Origin: RGIG3178 sp963674495
GTDB lineage: Bacteria > Bacillota > Clostridia > Christensenellales > QAND01
Length of the DNA: 64,000 nt
Assembly (NCBI GenBank): GCA_963674495.2
Contig: CAXXLG010000003.1
Coordinates: 159,556 to 223,555 of the forward strand
Reading direction: 5' to 3'
Position numbers and translations under genes: made by a program
In this document: positions 56,816 through 64,000 of the stretch, piece after piece
Position numbering within the stretch: position 1 is the first letter of the stretch
Layout of the letters: every line of letters starts with the position of its first letter
Notes under the pieces: generated by a model
Database searches by the model: none
What the model saw: the letters and a program-made list of their open reading frames with translations, nothing else
What the model was told of the DNA's origin: nothing

Positions 56816-57775
56816 ATGGGACACATTATCAAGCAAAGAGCGGGCAGACAAAGGCATAAAAAAGCAGCGCTATGCGCGACTGTAGGTTTGGCGTGTTTTA
56901 TTCTGTTGTCGGCCTGCTCGGGACAGACAAGAGGGAGCGGCAATTCCACACCCACGAATTTGGATCAGACGACACCAACGGGCGACGGAAACGGGATCTA
57001 CATCAATATGGATTGCAAGGATGCCAATCTCCCCAGAAGATTCCGAAAATGCGACGATGAGATCGACAATCATATTGGCGACAGGACCATAAATGTCGAA
57101 GGACTGGCGGATCTTGGCGTGTCCGCAAGCGGACAATATTCAGCGGAGGGACTGGCACTCGTACAACGAGAGATCGGAGATAAAAGCATCGTTATCGTCG
57201 ACTTGAGGCAGGAGTCACATGGGTTTGTCAACGGCATTGCGCTCAGCTGGATGGACAAGGACAACAAAGCAAACAAGGGATTGACGCCCACACAGGTGAC
57301 GGAAGACGAAAACAGCAAGCTAAAGGCGCTTGAAGAAATGGGTGTTGTCACGTTCCCTACGGATGGGGATAGCCAGGTTAGTGTCCAAAGCGTTCTGAGC
57401 GAGAGACAATTGACAGAAGATCTTGAATTGTTCTACGTCCGTCTGCCCGTGGCCAACAACGAAAGGCCAACAGATGAGGTGGTGGATGCGTTCATCCAAT
57501 TTATCCAATCGCAACCGGACGATATATGGCTGCACTTCCATTGTATGGAGGGCGTGGGAAGAGCCACGATGTTCATGGTGATGTACGATGCCATGAAGAA
57601 CGCCAAAACGGTGGAGATAGAGGACATCATGGACAGGCAGGTGTTGTTGGGCGGAAAGAACCTGCTGCATTCCGGCAACAAAGAGCGGGCAGTGTTTATC
57701 GAATCCTTCTATCGGTACTGCAAGGAAAACGACGACGGCTATCAAACCTCCTGGTCACAATGGCTAGGCAAATGA
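56816..57775 (+). CDS. PTP-like phytase/cysteine phosphatase lipoprotein
   Basis: A 319-residue protein. N-terminal basic region, hydrophobic segment and lipobox LLSAC (Cys34) predict a surface lipoprotein. The phosphatase signature HFHCMEGVGRATMFM (about residue 240) is the HCxxGxGR loop of protein-tyrosine-phosphatase-like inositol phosphatases (PhyA of Selenomonas type), with VDLRQESHGFVNGIALSWMD as the usual upstream region. It may remove phosphate from inositol phosphates or phosphoproteins outside the cell. TGGAGG before the ATG. A hairpin terminator follows. Confidence 0.8.
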   Translation: MGHIIKQRAGRQRHKKAALCATVGLACFILLSACSGQTRGSGNSTPTNLDQTTPTGDGNGIYINMDCKDANLPRRFRKCDDEIDNHIGDRTINVEGLADLGVSASGQYSAEGLALVQREIGDKSIVIVDLRQESHGFVNGIALSWMDKDNKANKGLTPTQVTEDENSKLKALEEMGVVTFPTDGDSQVSVQSVLSERQLTEDLELFYVRLPVANNERPTDEVVDAFIQFIQSQPDDIWLHFHCMEGVGRATMFMVMYDAMKNAKTVEIEDIMDRQVLLGGKNLLHSGNKERAVFIESFYRYCKENDDGYQTSWSQWLGK

Positions 57776-57783
57776 AAATGAAC

Positions 57784-57830
57784 CACGGGGAGATGTCGAA
57801 CGACATTCGATGATTCCCGTGTTTTGTTTT
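57784..57830 (+). terminator. Terminator of phosphatase gene
   Basis: CACGGGGA and TCCCGTG form the base of a stem around ATGTCG/CGACAT, followed by TTTTGTTTT. Confidence 0.7.
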
Positions 57831-57851
57831 ATAAACCAAATTACTAGGCAT

Positions 57852-58766
57852 CTATAGCACCAATAGCATGATCAGAGGAATGGTGGCGATGGATAGAAAT
57901 GTGGAAAGAAAGATCAACCGTGAAGCAAATTTTGAATCGCCCCCAAACTTCTCGGCAAACAGTGTCGTATTGGCGGCAACCGGCATGGCGGCCTGAATTG
58001 TGAGGACGCCGAGTGGCAGCAGCGATACACCGCACAGTTTCATCAGAAAAAACAGAACCAGCGGGATGATCAGCAGACGCAACGCGCAGATGATATAGAC
58101 ACCCACACCGGAAAGCGCCTCGCGAAAACGCACGCCGATCAGGCGCGCACCGACAACCAGCATGGATAGTGGCGTGGTCATACTGCCAAGCATCGTTACG
58201 GATTTGAGCGGTATGGTGGGAATTTTTATTGAAAAAATAAAGGTAATAATGCCCAATACCGTGGCGATTATACCGGGATTTGAGATCACGGGGATGATTG
58301 TCTTACGCCAATCGCTTTGGTGCATGAAGATGGACATACCCGCTGTCCATAAGAATATATTGAACATCGAAACGTATATCGCACCGATCAATAAACCGGT
58401 ATTGCCGAAGATTGCCAGTAGAATGGGATACCCCATGAAACCCGCATTGGAAAAAATGGCAGCAAACTGCATGGCTTTTCGTTGGTCCAGTGCAAACCGG
58501 TTGAAAATCTTTTTGCCCACAAGCCACATCGTGATGTGCAGCCCAAATGACCAAATCGCGGCCTGGCCCATTTCCCACAAGAGTTCTTTGGAAAAAGGGC
58601 TCTGAAAGGAGATCAGAATTGTACAGGGAAGCGCCACATACAACGTCAGCGACGTCATGGTGCCCAGCCCCGCGTCCGGTAGTATCCCTGTCTTGCGTGC
58701 GACTGCGCCCACAAGGATCAGCACAAACAATACGACAACTTGACCAATGATCAATCCTATATCCAT
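57852..58766 (-). CDS. AEC-family (auxin efflux carrier) transporter
   Basis: A 304-residue membrane protein with ten predicted spans, split into two halves. It begins MDIGLIIGQVVVLFVLILVGAVARKTG and contains ALPCTILISFQSPFSKELLWE, FSNAGFMGYPILLAIFG (the AEC signature) and LPLGVLTIQAAMPVAANTTLFAEKFGGDSKFASRLIFLSTFLS. AEC carriers move organic acids such as malate or lactate. GGAGCG lies before the ATG. A MarR gene upstream on the same strand may control it. Confidence 0.88.
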   Translation of the reverse strand: MDIGLIIGQVVVLFVLILVGAVARKTGILPDAGLGTMTSLTLYVALPCTILISFQSPFSKELLWEMGQAAIWSFGLHITMWLVGKKIFNRFALDQRKAMQFAAIFSNAGFMGYPILLAIFGNTGLLIGAIYVSMFNIFLWTAGMSIFMHQSDWRKTIIPVISNPGIIATVLGIITFIFSIKIPTIPLKSVTMLGSMTTPLSMLVVGARLIGVRFREALSGVGVYIICALRLLIIPLVLFFLMKLCGVSLLPLGVLTIQAAMPVAANTTLFAEKFGGDSKFASRLIFLSTFLSIATIPLIMLLVL

Positions 58767-58890
58767 TCACATACGCTCCATTTCAAGTACGGTTTCATTC
58801 CTGCAAAGTCAAGTCTTGCGTATCCGGACGGAATCGCAAGTTCAAAGCTGCTATACTTTTGTGCTTTTGCATTTACGGCGAAAGGCAACA

Positions 58891-59316
58891 TCAGATGTGT
58901 TCCAATACAGAAAGCATCGCAGTCAGTTGATCGATGGCTTCTTCTCCCAAGCGTTCCTGGATGCCGCGCTGCGCTTTCTCCCATAGCGGCAGACCCGCTG
59001 AAAGGGTAGAAGAACCTTTCTCCGTGATTTTTAATTGCCGGCTTCTCGTACCGGCAGGAGCAACATCTTCAATGTAACCATCGTTGAACAGATGCTTTAA
59101 ATTACGCGCCAGCGTCGTCCGTTCAAGACCAACGGCATGGGCCAAATCGCTCACGCTGCAAAGTCTGATTTTCTCTATGCTGGACAACAACGAGAACTGA
59201 TTCAGCGTGAGGCCGCAAGGCTTGAGCATGGCATTGTAATAATCGGTGACAACGCCGCTCGTACGCCTTAAATTAATGCAATAACAGCGGCTGCTATTCC
59301 GTTTGATGTCAGACAT
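58891..59316 (-). CDS. MarR-family transcriptional regulator
   Basis: A 141-residue winged-helix regulator. LNQFSLLSSIEKIRLCSVSDLAHAVGLERTTLARNLKHLFNDGYIE (about residues 38-83) is the HTH, and PAGTRSRQLKITEKG the wing. MarR proteins respond to aromatic or oxidant ligands. It is upstream of the AEC gene and divergent from the EamA transporter, so either could be its target. GGAG lies about 10 bases before ATG 59316. Confidence 0.87.
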   Translation of the reverse strand: MSDIKRNSSRCYCINLRRTSGVVTDYYNAMLKPCGLTLNQFSLLSSIEKIRLCSVSDLAHAVGLERTTLARNLKHLFNDGYIEDVAPAGTRSRQLKITEKGSSTLSAGLPLWEKAQRGIQERLGEEAIDQLTAMLSVLEHI

Positions 59317-59490
59317 CCCGCATGCATCTCCTCGAATGATGTATATACACGATAGTACAGGGCCGCCGTAAAATTGTCAACCTCTCCATCGGAAATAGTT
59401 TTGGCAAAAACATGTGAAAAACGATTGTTGCGCTTGAACGGGGCAGGTGGTATCATAAATGCTTAAAACAATTCGTTTGGGGATGATCAG

Positions 59491-60375
59491 ATGCGGGGCA
59501 AGGCGAAGGGGCCGTTGCTCATAGCCGCGACGGCGGTGCTGTGGAGTTTTGGCGGACTGCTTATCAAGCTGATCCCCTGGGACGCCATGACCATCATCGG
59601 TACGCGCGCGATCTTTGCCGCTGTGGTACTTGCGATATACATGCGCCGTCCGCGCATCACGTTTTCGCCTTCGGTGGTGCTAGGTGCACTATGCATGTCG
59701 GGCACAACGGTGCTCTTTGTTTTTGCCAACAAACTGACAACGGCGGCCAACGCCATCGTGTTGCAGTATACGGCCCCCATCTTTGTCATCATACTGTCCA
59801 TGGTATTTTTGAAAAAGCGGCCGAAAATGTTGGATATAACCGCTGTACTGATCGTGTTTTTTGGCATTGCCTTGTTCTTTTTCGATCAACTGCGCGGTAG
59901 CGCCATGCTGGGCAATATACTGGCCTGTTTTTCCGGCATTACCTTCGCGGGTGTATTTTTGATCAACCAAACGCCCGACGCCAAGCCAGAACAGGCATTG
60001 CTGTTGGGGCATATTGTCAACATTGTAATCGGCCTACCTTTTATCGTTGCCAACCTCACCTTTGAGCCTGTTGCGATCATGTCCATAACGCTTTTGGGCA
60101 TATTCCAACTCGGTCTTGCTTATGTGTTGTTTTCCATCGGCATCAAACTGACGCCACCCGTTTCGGCTTCCCTTATCGCTACGCTAGAGCCGCTTCTCAA
60201 TCCGGTCTGGGTGTTCATGCTGACAGGGGAACGGCCGGGGGGATGGGCGCTGTTTGGCGGATTGCTCGTTCTTGTCACTGTAGTATTTTACAATGTTGCG
60301 TCCATCAGGCAAAGCCGACGTACACAAGCCGAAGCGGTGTTTGCCATCGAATCGGAGACGGTCAGCGGATCATAG
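59491..60375 (+). CDS. EamA-family (DMT) transporter
   Basis: A 294-residue ten-span membrane protein with the two EamA repeats: GPLLIAATAVLWSFGGLLIKLIPWDAMTIIGTRAIFAA at the N-terminus, and LLGIFQLGLAYVLFSIGIKLTPPVSASLIATLEPLLNPVWVFMLTGERPGGWALFGG in the second half. These carriers export amino acids or metabolites. TTGGGGAT precedes the ATG. Monocistronic, divergent from marR. A GTGTATTTCG/CGAAATACAC hairpin at 60382-60408 may end transcription. Confidence 0.88.
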   Translation: MRGKAKGPLLIAATAVLWSFGGLLIKLIPWDAMTIIGTRAIFAAVVLAIYMRRPRITFSPSVVLGALCMSGTTVLFVFANKLTTAANAIVLQYTAPIFVIILSMVFLKKRPKMLDITAVLIVFFGIALFFFDQLRGSAMLGNILACFSGITFAGVFLINQTPDAKPEQALLLGHIVNIVIGLPFIVANLTFEPVAIMSITLLGIFQLGLAYVLFSIGIKLTPPVSASLIATLEPLLNPVWVFMLTGERPGGWALFGGLLVLVTVVFYNVASIRQSRRTQAEAVFAIESETVSGS

Positions 60376-61039
60376 CAATCCCCGTGTATTTCGCATCAGA
60401 CGAAATACACGCCACATACCCAGCTTACAAAGGGTGAGGAATCCTTTGCAGAGCAAATCTCTGGTACCAACGGCACAAAAACAGGGAATTGTACTTAAAA
60501 ACGGTATACAATGTGGCAGCCGATATTAATATGCCATTTATATATTGAATCGAGGAAAACCCGAATGTCCAGCGGCCCGATTGCTATTTATTTCGGTGGT
60601 TTTCTGATATCATCGACTCCGATTCGCCCATTGGGTTGGTTGGGCGCGTGGGCGGTAGAAGCATGTTGCCAGACTTTCCGAACTGCTTCGGTGTAATGCT
60701 GGCAAGTGGATGTACACCTGGGTATAACAGTACAATACGAGTGCTACGTGTACTATTCAAGCCGCGCATCCATATGCTATAATTAAACAGGGAACGAGAT
60801 AGATTCATTGCCTACTGGAACTAGCTAATTAAGCACTGAGTGCTGCTGATATTATATATCTTCACTGTCAAGGGTAAATACCAATCTCTGTTTTAAAATG
60901 TTGAAAACGAGAGATGCGGGTATGGTTTACCGACCAACACATTGGTTATGTGTAACAGAAAAGGATAAACGTGGTATACTTTAGCTTTATAAATATACCT
61001 AAAATCGTCGTAACGGTTTGACAAACGGGGGAGGGGCAT
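60376..61039. other. Gap without recognised gene
   Basis: About 660 bases. It starts with a 10-bp inverted repeat hairpin (60382-60408). No frame has both a ribosome-binding site and protein-like sequence. TGTAAC with TATACT near 60952-60981 is a weak candidate promoter for the PAS-GGDEF gene. Confidence 0.4.
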
Positions 61040-63331
61040 ATGAACATTCAGGAGTTGACCAGAGAGCAGCTGATCGCGCAGATCGAAGCATTGGACGCGC
61101 AGATCAAAGAACTGTCGGTGAAGATTGACGAACATGCCAAAAAACAGGCAAATCCATATGCACCAACCGACGAACGATATCGCTTCTTGTTTCACGAAGC
61201 GCCAATAGGGATTTGCATTACGGATTTACAGGGGGCTATTCTTGTTGTCAACAAAGCGACACAGGAGTTTTTGGGATACTCCGAACATGAGTTTGACAGG
61301 ATGAACATCATTGACCTGTATACGATTCCCGATGAACGCAAACGCCTTATCGATAAAATCAAAGAATCGAAGGGTATCCGGGATTTTGAAATAAATATCA
61401 AGAAAAAAGACGGCAGCATTTCAACTGTTTTGATCAATTCGGATTTGATCGTATTGGACGATACCGAGGTTTTGTTGACCTCTATCTATGACATCAGCCA
61501 GTATAAAGGAATGCGGGAAGAGCTTACGGAAACGGAAGACCAGTACCAGCTGCTGTTTAAAAATGTTCCGGTTGGGATTACCGTTACCAATTATCTAGGC
61601 AAGATCATTGACAGCAACCAAGCCATTCAGGAGTTGACGGGATATACCGAAAAAGAATTGCAAAAAATGAATGTCCTGAGCTTTTACATGGATAAGGGGG
61701 AAAGGAAACGCCTGCTGGACGCAACGGAGGAGAATGGCGCCGTGCGCGATTTTGCAACGACGTTTCGGCATAAGAACGGCCACGCAATCTCGGTTCTGAT
61801 CAATACAGATCTGATCAAGTATAACGAGCGGGAGAAGATACTGTTAAACTCAATACGGGATATAACGGACATCATGAAGATCGAAGATGAATCCACGAAG
61901 CAGCGTGACTTTACCAACGCGATATTGGATACGACCGCGTCGCTGATACTGGTTCTCGATCGAGAAGGAAAAATTACAAGGATTAACAAAGAATGTGAAA
62001 ACGTAAGCGGTTATACATCGGAGGAATTACAAGGACAGTATATTTGGGGGAGCCTATCCAACGAGCCTGAAGATGCTAAGAAAAGGGTAGCGGAACTGAT
62101 TGCGGGGGATTATCCCATAAAGCATGAAAGCGTTTGGGTGAAAAAGGACGGGGATGAGCGCCTTATTTCCTGGTCGAGTACCATACTGCTGGACAATGAA
62201 CACAATGCGGAGTATATCATCTCCACTGGCATTGATATCACCGAGCGCAAGCTGGCTGAGATCGAACTGAAGGAAGCGAATGAGAAATTGGCCGGCTGGG
62301 TGAAAGAACTTGAAGAGAGAACCACGGAAATGAAATACATCAGCGACATGGGCGAGCAACTCCAAAGCTGTCAAACCGTGGAAGAAGCTAGTGCCATCAG
62401 TGCGCAATACATCCGTATGATATGCCCGGCCAGTCATGGCGCCATTTATCTGATCAATCCGTCCAAGGATCAGGCTGAAGCAGTGGAAATGTGGGGGGAT
62501 CCTGTTTCCACGGAAAAATTGTTCGTGCCGGCAAACTGCTGGGCGATACGAAGGAACCGGCTGCATTTGGTGGATGAAACGCATCCGGGATTGCTCTGCG
62601 GGCATATTATCGGGCCTAAAGAAGGCGAATACCTATGCACGCCCATGATGGCACAAGGTGAAACCATAGGGATATTGCACTTAAGCCGCGCCGTCTATTG
62701 TCAGGACAGCCTCGGAGCGGACAATGTGAAATATAAAGATCATAAAATTGAAATTATTTTGGAGATGGCAGATCATATTGCGTTGGCCTTGTCAAATCTG
62801 AAGTTACGTGAGGCATTGCGCCAGCAATCGATCCGTGATATTTTAACGGGTTTGTTCAACCGCCGTTATATGGAAGAAACTTTAGCCAGGGAGTTAAAGC
62901 GGGCGGCGCGGGAAAATAGTCCTGTAGGCGTGATCATGTTTGATATAGACCATTTCAAGAACTATAACGATCTGGTCGGACACGACGGGGGTGATGCACT
63001 GCTTCGCGAGTTGGGCGCTTTTTTGTTGAAGAATACGCGCGGCGGAGATATCATTTGCCGGTATGGCGGAGAGGAATTTGTTGCCGTATTACCGGGCGCG
63101 GATGCAAAAACCACCGCGATACGGGCGGAGGAACTTCGTAAAGGTGTAAAAGAACTGCTGGTGTACCATCTTGGCAAACCGCTTGGTACATGTACGATTT
63201 CCCTGGGTGTTTCCGCGTATCCCGAGCATGGACAAACCAGCGAGACAGTATTGAAAAGCGCCGACATGGCGCTGTACCGCGCAAAGAATGAGGGTAGGGA
63301 CCGGGTTGTGGTTGCGCCGTCAATTGGATAG
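61040..63331 (+). CDS. Diguanylate cyclase, PAS-PAS-PAS-GAF-GGDEF
   Basis: A 763-residue soluble signalling protein. A short coiled coil (residues 1-38) precedes three PAS domains at about 45-155 (YRFLFHEAPIGICITDLQG), 165-275 (YQLLFKNVPVGITVTNYLG) and 290-405 (ILDTTASLILVLDREG); a GAF domain follows at about 430-595. The GGDEF domain (about 605-760) has FDIDHFKNYNDLVGHDGGD, the inhibitory RxxD site (RGGD) and catalytic RYGGEEF, so it should make cyclic di-GMP and be product-inhibited. The first two PAS domains are alike, pointing to duplication. GGGGGAGGGG before the ATG. No membrane span. Confidence 0.92.
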   Translation: MNIQELTREQLIAQIEALDAQIKELSVKIDEHAKKQANPYAPTDERYRFLFHEAPIGICITDLQGAILVVNKATQEFLGYSEHEFDRMNIIDLYTIPDERKRLIDKIKESKGIRDFEINIKKKDGSISTVLINSDLIVLDDTEVLLTSIYDISQYKGMREELTETEDQYQLLFKNVPVGITVTNYLGKIIDSNQAIQELTGYTEKELQKMNVLSFYMDKGERKRLLDATEENGAVRDFATTFRHKNGHAISVLINTDLIKYNEREKILLNSIRDITDIMKIEDESTKQRDFTNAILDTTASLILVLDREGKITRINKECENVSGYTSEELQGQYIWGSLSNEPEDAKKRVAELIAGDYPIKHESVWVKKDGDERLISWSSTILLDNEHNAEYIISTGIDITERKLAEIELKEANEKLAGWVKELEERTTEMKYISDMGEQLQSCQTVEEASAISAQYIRMICPASHGAIYLINPSKDQAEAVEMWGDPVSTEKLFVPANCWAIRRNRLHLVDETHPGLLCGHIIGPKEGEYLCTPMMAQGETIGILHLSRAVYCQDSLGADNVKYKDHKIEIILEMADHIALALSNLKLREALRQQSIRDILTGLFNRRYMEETLARELKRAARENSPVGVIMFDIDHFKNYNDLVGHDGGDALLRELGAFLLKNTRGGDIICRYGGEEFVAVLPGADAKTTAIRAEELRKGVKELLVYHLGKPLGTCTISLGVSAYPEHGQTSETVLKSADMALYRAKNEGRDRVVVAPSIG

Positions 63332-63385
63332 AGAGAACACGTTCATTATGGCATAGTTTGACAAAGCATTTGCCGGGATGGAATT

Positions 63386-63414
63386 TTGATATCGTATTAT
63401 CTATGGTTTATAGT
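63386..63414 (+). promoter_or_regulatory. Promoter of DsrE-like gene
   Basis: TTGATA (63386-63391), a 17-base spacer and TATAGT (63409-63414), 25 bases before the ATG at 63439. Confidence 0.7.
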
Positions 63415-63438
63415 TGACTATGGGAGGGGAATAGGCTG

Positions 63439-63792
63439 ATGAAAACCGAGAAGACCCTGCACATCCTTTGGACCAATGCGGACATCCATACATCGATGCA
63501 CATGGTCATGATGTATGCGACCAACAGTATGCTCAAGGGATGGTGGGATCATGTAAAGGTCATCATCTGGGGCGGTACAACAAAACTCGTTTCAGAAAAC
63601 GATCTTGTGCAGGAGAAAATGAAAATGGCCATGCAGGTCGGTGTGGAATTTTCCGCCTGTATAGCGTGCGCCAGCGTTTTCGACGTGGTGGAAACGCTTG
63701 CAAGCGCTCGGTATTGAGGTGATTCCCTGGGGCAAACGACTGACGGATCTGATTGATGAGAACCAGAAACTGATCACCAGTGTGATTCAAAA
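63439..63792 (+). pseudogene. DsrE-like protein, frameshifted
   Basis: Starts with GGGAGGGG before ATG 63439: KTEKTLHILWTNADIHTSMH, KVIIWGGTTKLVSEND, VEFSACIACASVFDVVETL, typical of the DsrE/DsrF sulfurtransferase-like fold. At ACGCTTGCAAGC one extra T ends it early (ASARY, stop 63715); the proper continuation QALGIEVIPWGKRLTDLIDE then NQKLITSV is one frame over. The intact protein would be about 118 residues. Past LITSV the shifted frame runs on through a hairpin, so the native end is uncertain. Confidence 0.7.
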
Positions 63793-63794
63793 AA

Positions 63795-63825
63795 ATAGAA
63801 GCCGCCTCGCGCGGCTATTCATTTT
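63795..63825 (-). terminator. Convergent terminator
   Basis: ATAG-AA-GCCGC and GCGGCTAT pair across CTCGC. Read leftward it ends in TTTTTTT, so it mainly serves the minus-strand gene entering from the right edge. Confidence 0.75.
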
Positions 63826-63879
63826 ATTGTATGAATCGAAATTATTTCAAGATCATATCGATGCTCAGCCCGCTTGTAT

Positions 63880-64000
63880 TTAAAGTACAAAAAAAATGTC
63901 TATGCCGACGAACGCGGTGTTGAACAGGTAAAAGATCAGCACATAATTCATGTCGAAGAGGATCTTTGCCGTCATGCCGAACAGGTAACCGACGAAGATC
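63880..64000 (-). CDS. Membrane protein, C-terminal fragment
   Basis: The gene enters from the right edge on the minus strand and stops with TAA at 63880-63882. The 39 visible residues (IFVGYLFGMTAKILFDMNYV to TAFVGIDIFFVL) form one or two membrane spans. No family can be named from this piece. A terminator lies 55 bases downstream. Confidence 0.6.
   Translation of the reverse strand, partial: IFVGYLFGMTAKILFDMNYVLIFYLFNTAFVGIDIFFVL

Noticed and set aside
60511..60808. Small frames between the EamA and PAS-GGDEF genes
   Set aside because: No ribosome-binding site, no family, and Pro/Thr/Arg-rich sequence on the minus strand; left as a gap without a gene.

Overview
The window looks like chromosome of an anaerobic, roughly half-GC member of the Clostridia (Bacillota). 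Evidence: Firmicute-type promoters and strong AGGAGG ribosome-binding sites, FMN and lysine riboswitches, ECF vitamin-uptake S components, GntR/ABC operons of the YtrA type, a rubrerythrin, a SCIFF-type radical SAM maturase and small Clostridia-like proteins. The exact genus cannot be read from the sequence.

Layout. 1-9654: housekeeping and catabolic genes (end of isocitrate dehydrogenase, SEC-C protein, RnfG-like flavoprotein, PdxA, a GntR-controlled ABC transporter, D-serine dehydratase-like enzyme, HD hydrolase, GarR-like dehydrogenase, GNAT, HAD). 9711-9875: a candidate structured RNA. 9930-15926: a compact molybdenum-cofactor operon (moeA, moeA with a C-terminal binding-protein-like domain, moaC fused to a MOSC-like half domain, moaA, MOSC-mogA). 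16087: tRNA-Pro, followed by tRNA fragments and an AT-rich island (17208-24490) with a NifX-like protein, two ferredoxin-containing MinD-type ATPases, three small Gly-rich DUF5320-like proteins, a TYW1-like radical SAM enzyme, a DUF134 regulator, a 15-codon Cys-Cys peptide ORF and a SCIFF-type maturase. 24518-28716: minus-strand accessory genes, several broken, with a repeat matching the one near the tRNA.

29004-46970: mostly housekeeping genes: SDR, FMN riboswitch and ribU, a second ECF S component behind a leader terminator, dapB, a second GntR/ABC operon, a decayed rubrerythrin, asd-dapA under a lysine riboswitch, hslO, a TPR/HD/rRNA-methyltransferase operon, then tRNA-Thr and tRNA-Pro. 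47172-49678: a PAS gene and an unknown gene, both truncated at an IS3-family element. 49791-64000: hexokinase, small basic proteins, lipoproteins, gdhA beside a glutamate synthase relic, an Smr / Cys-peptidase-like / Cys-phytase-like group, an AEC transporter with a MarR regulator, an EamA transporter, a PAS-GAF-GGDEF cyclase, a frameshifted DsrE-like gene and a partial membrane protein.

The most unusual part is 17208-24490, which reads as one metallocluster or peptide-modification island with its own promoter palindrome. A second theme is gene decay: at least six loci carry single-base frameshifts or in-frame stops. These could be real pseudogenes or sequencing errors, and the sequence alone cannot decide.
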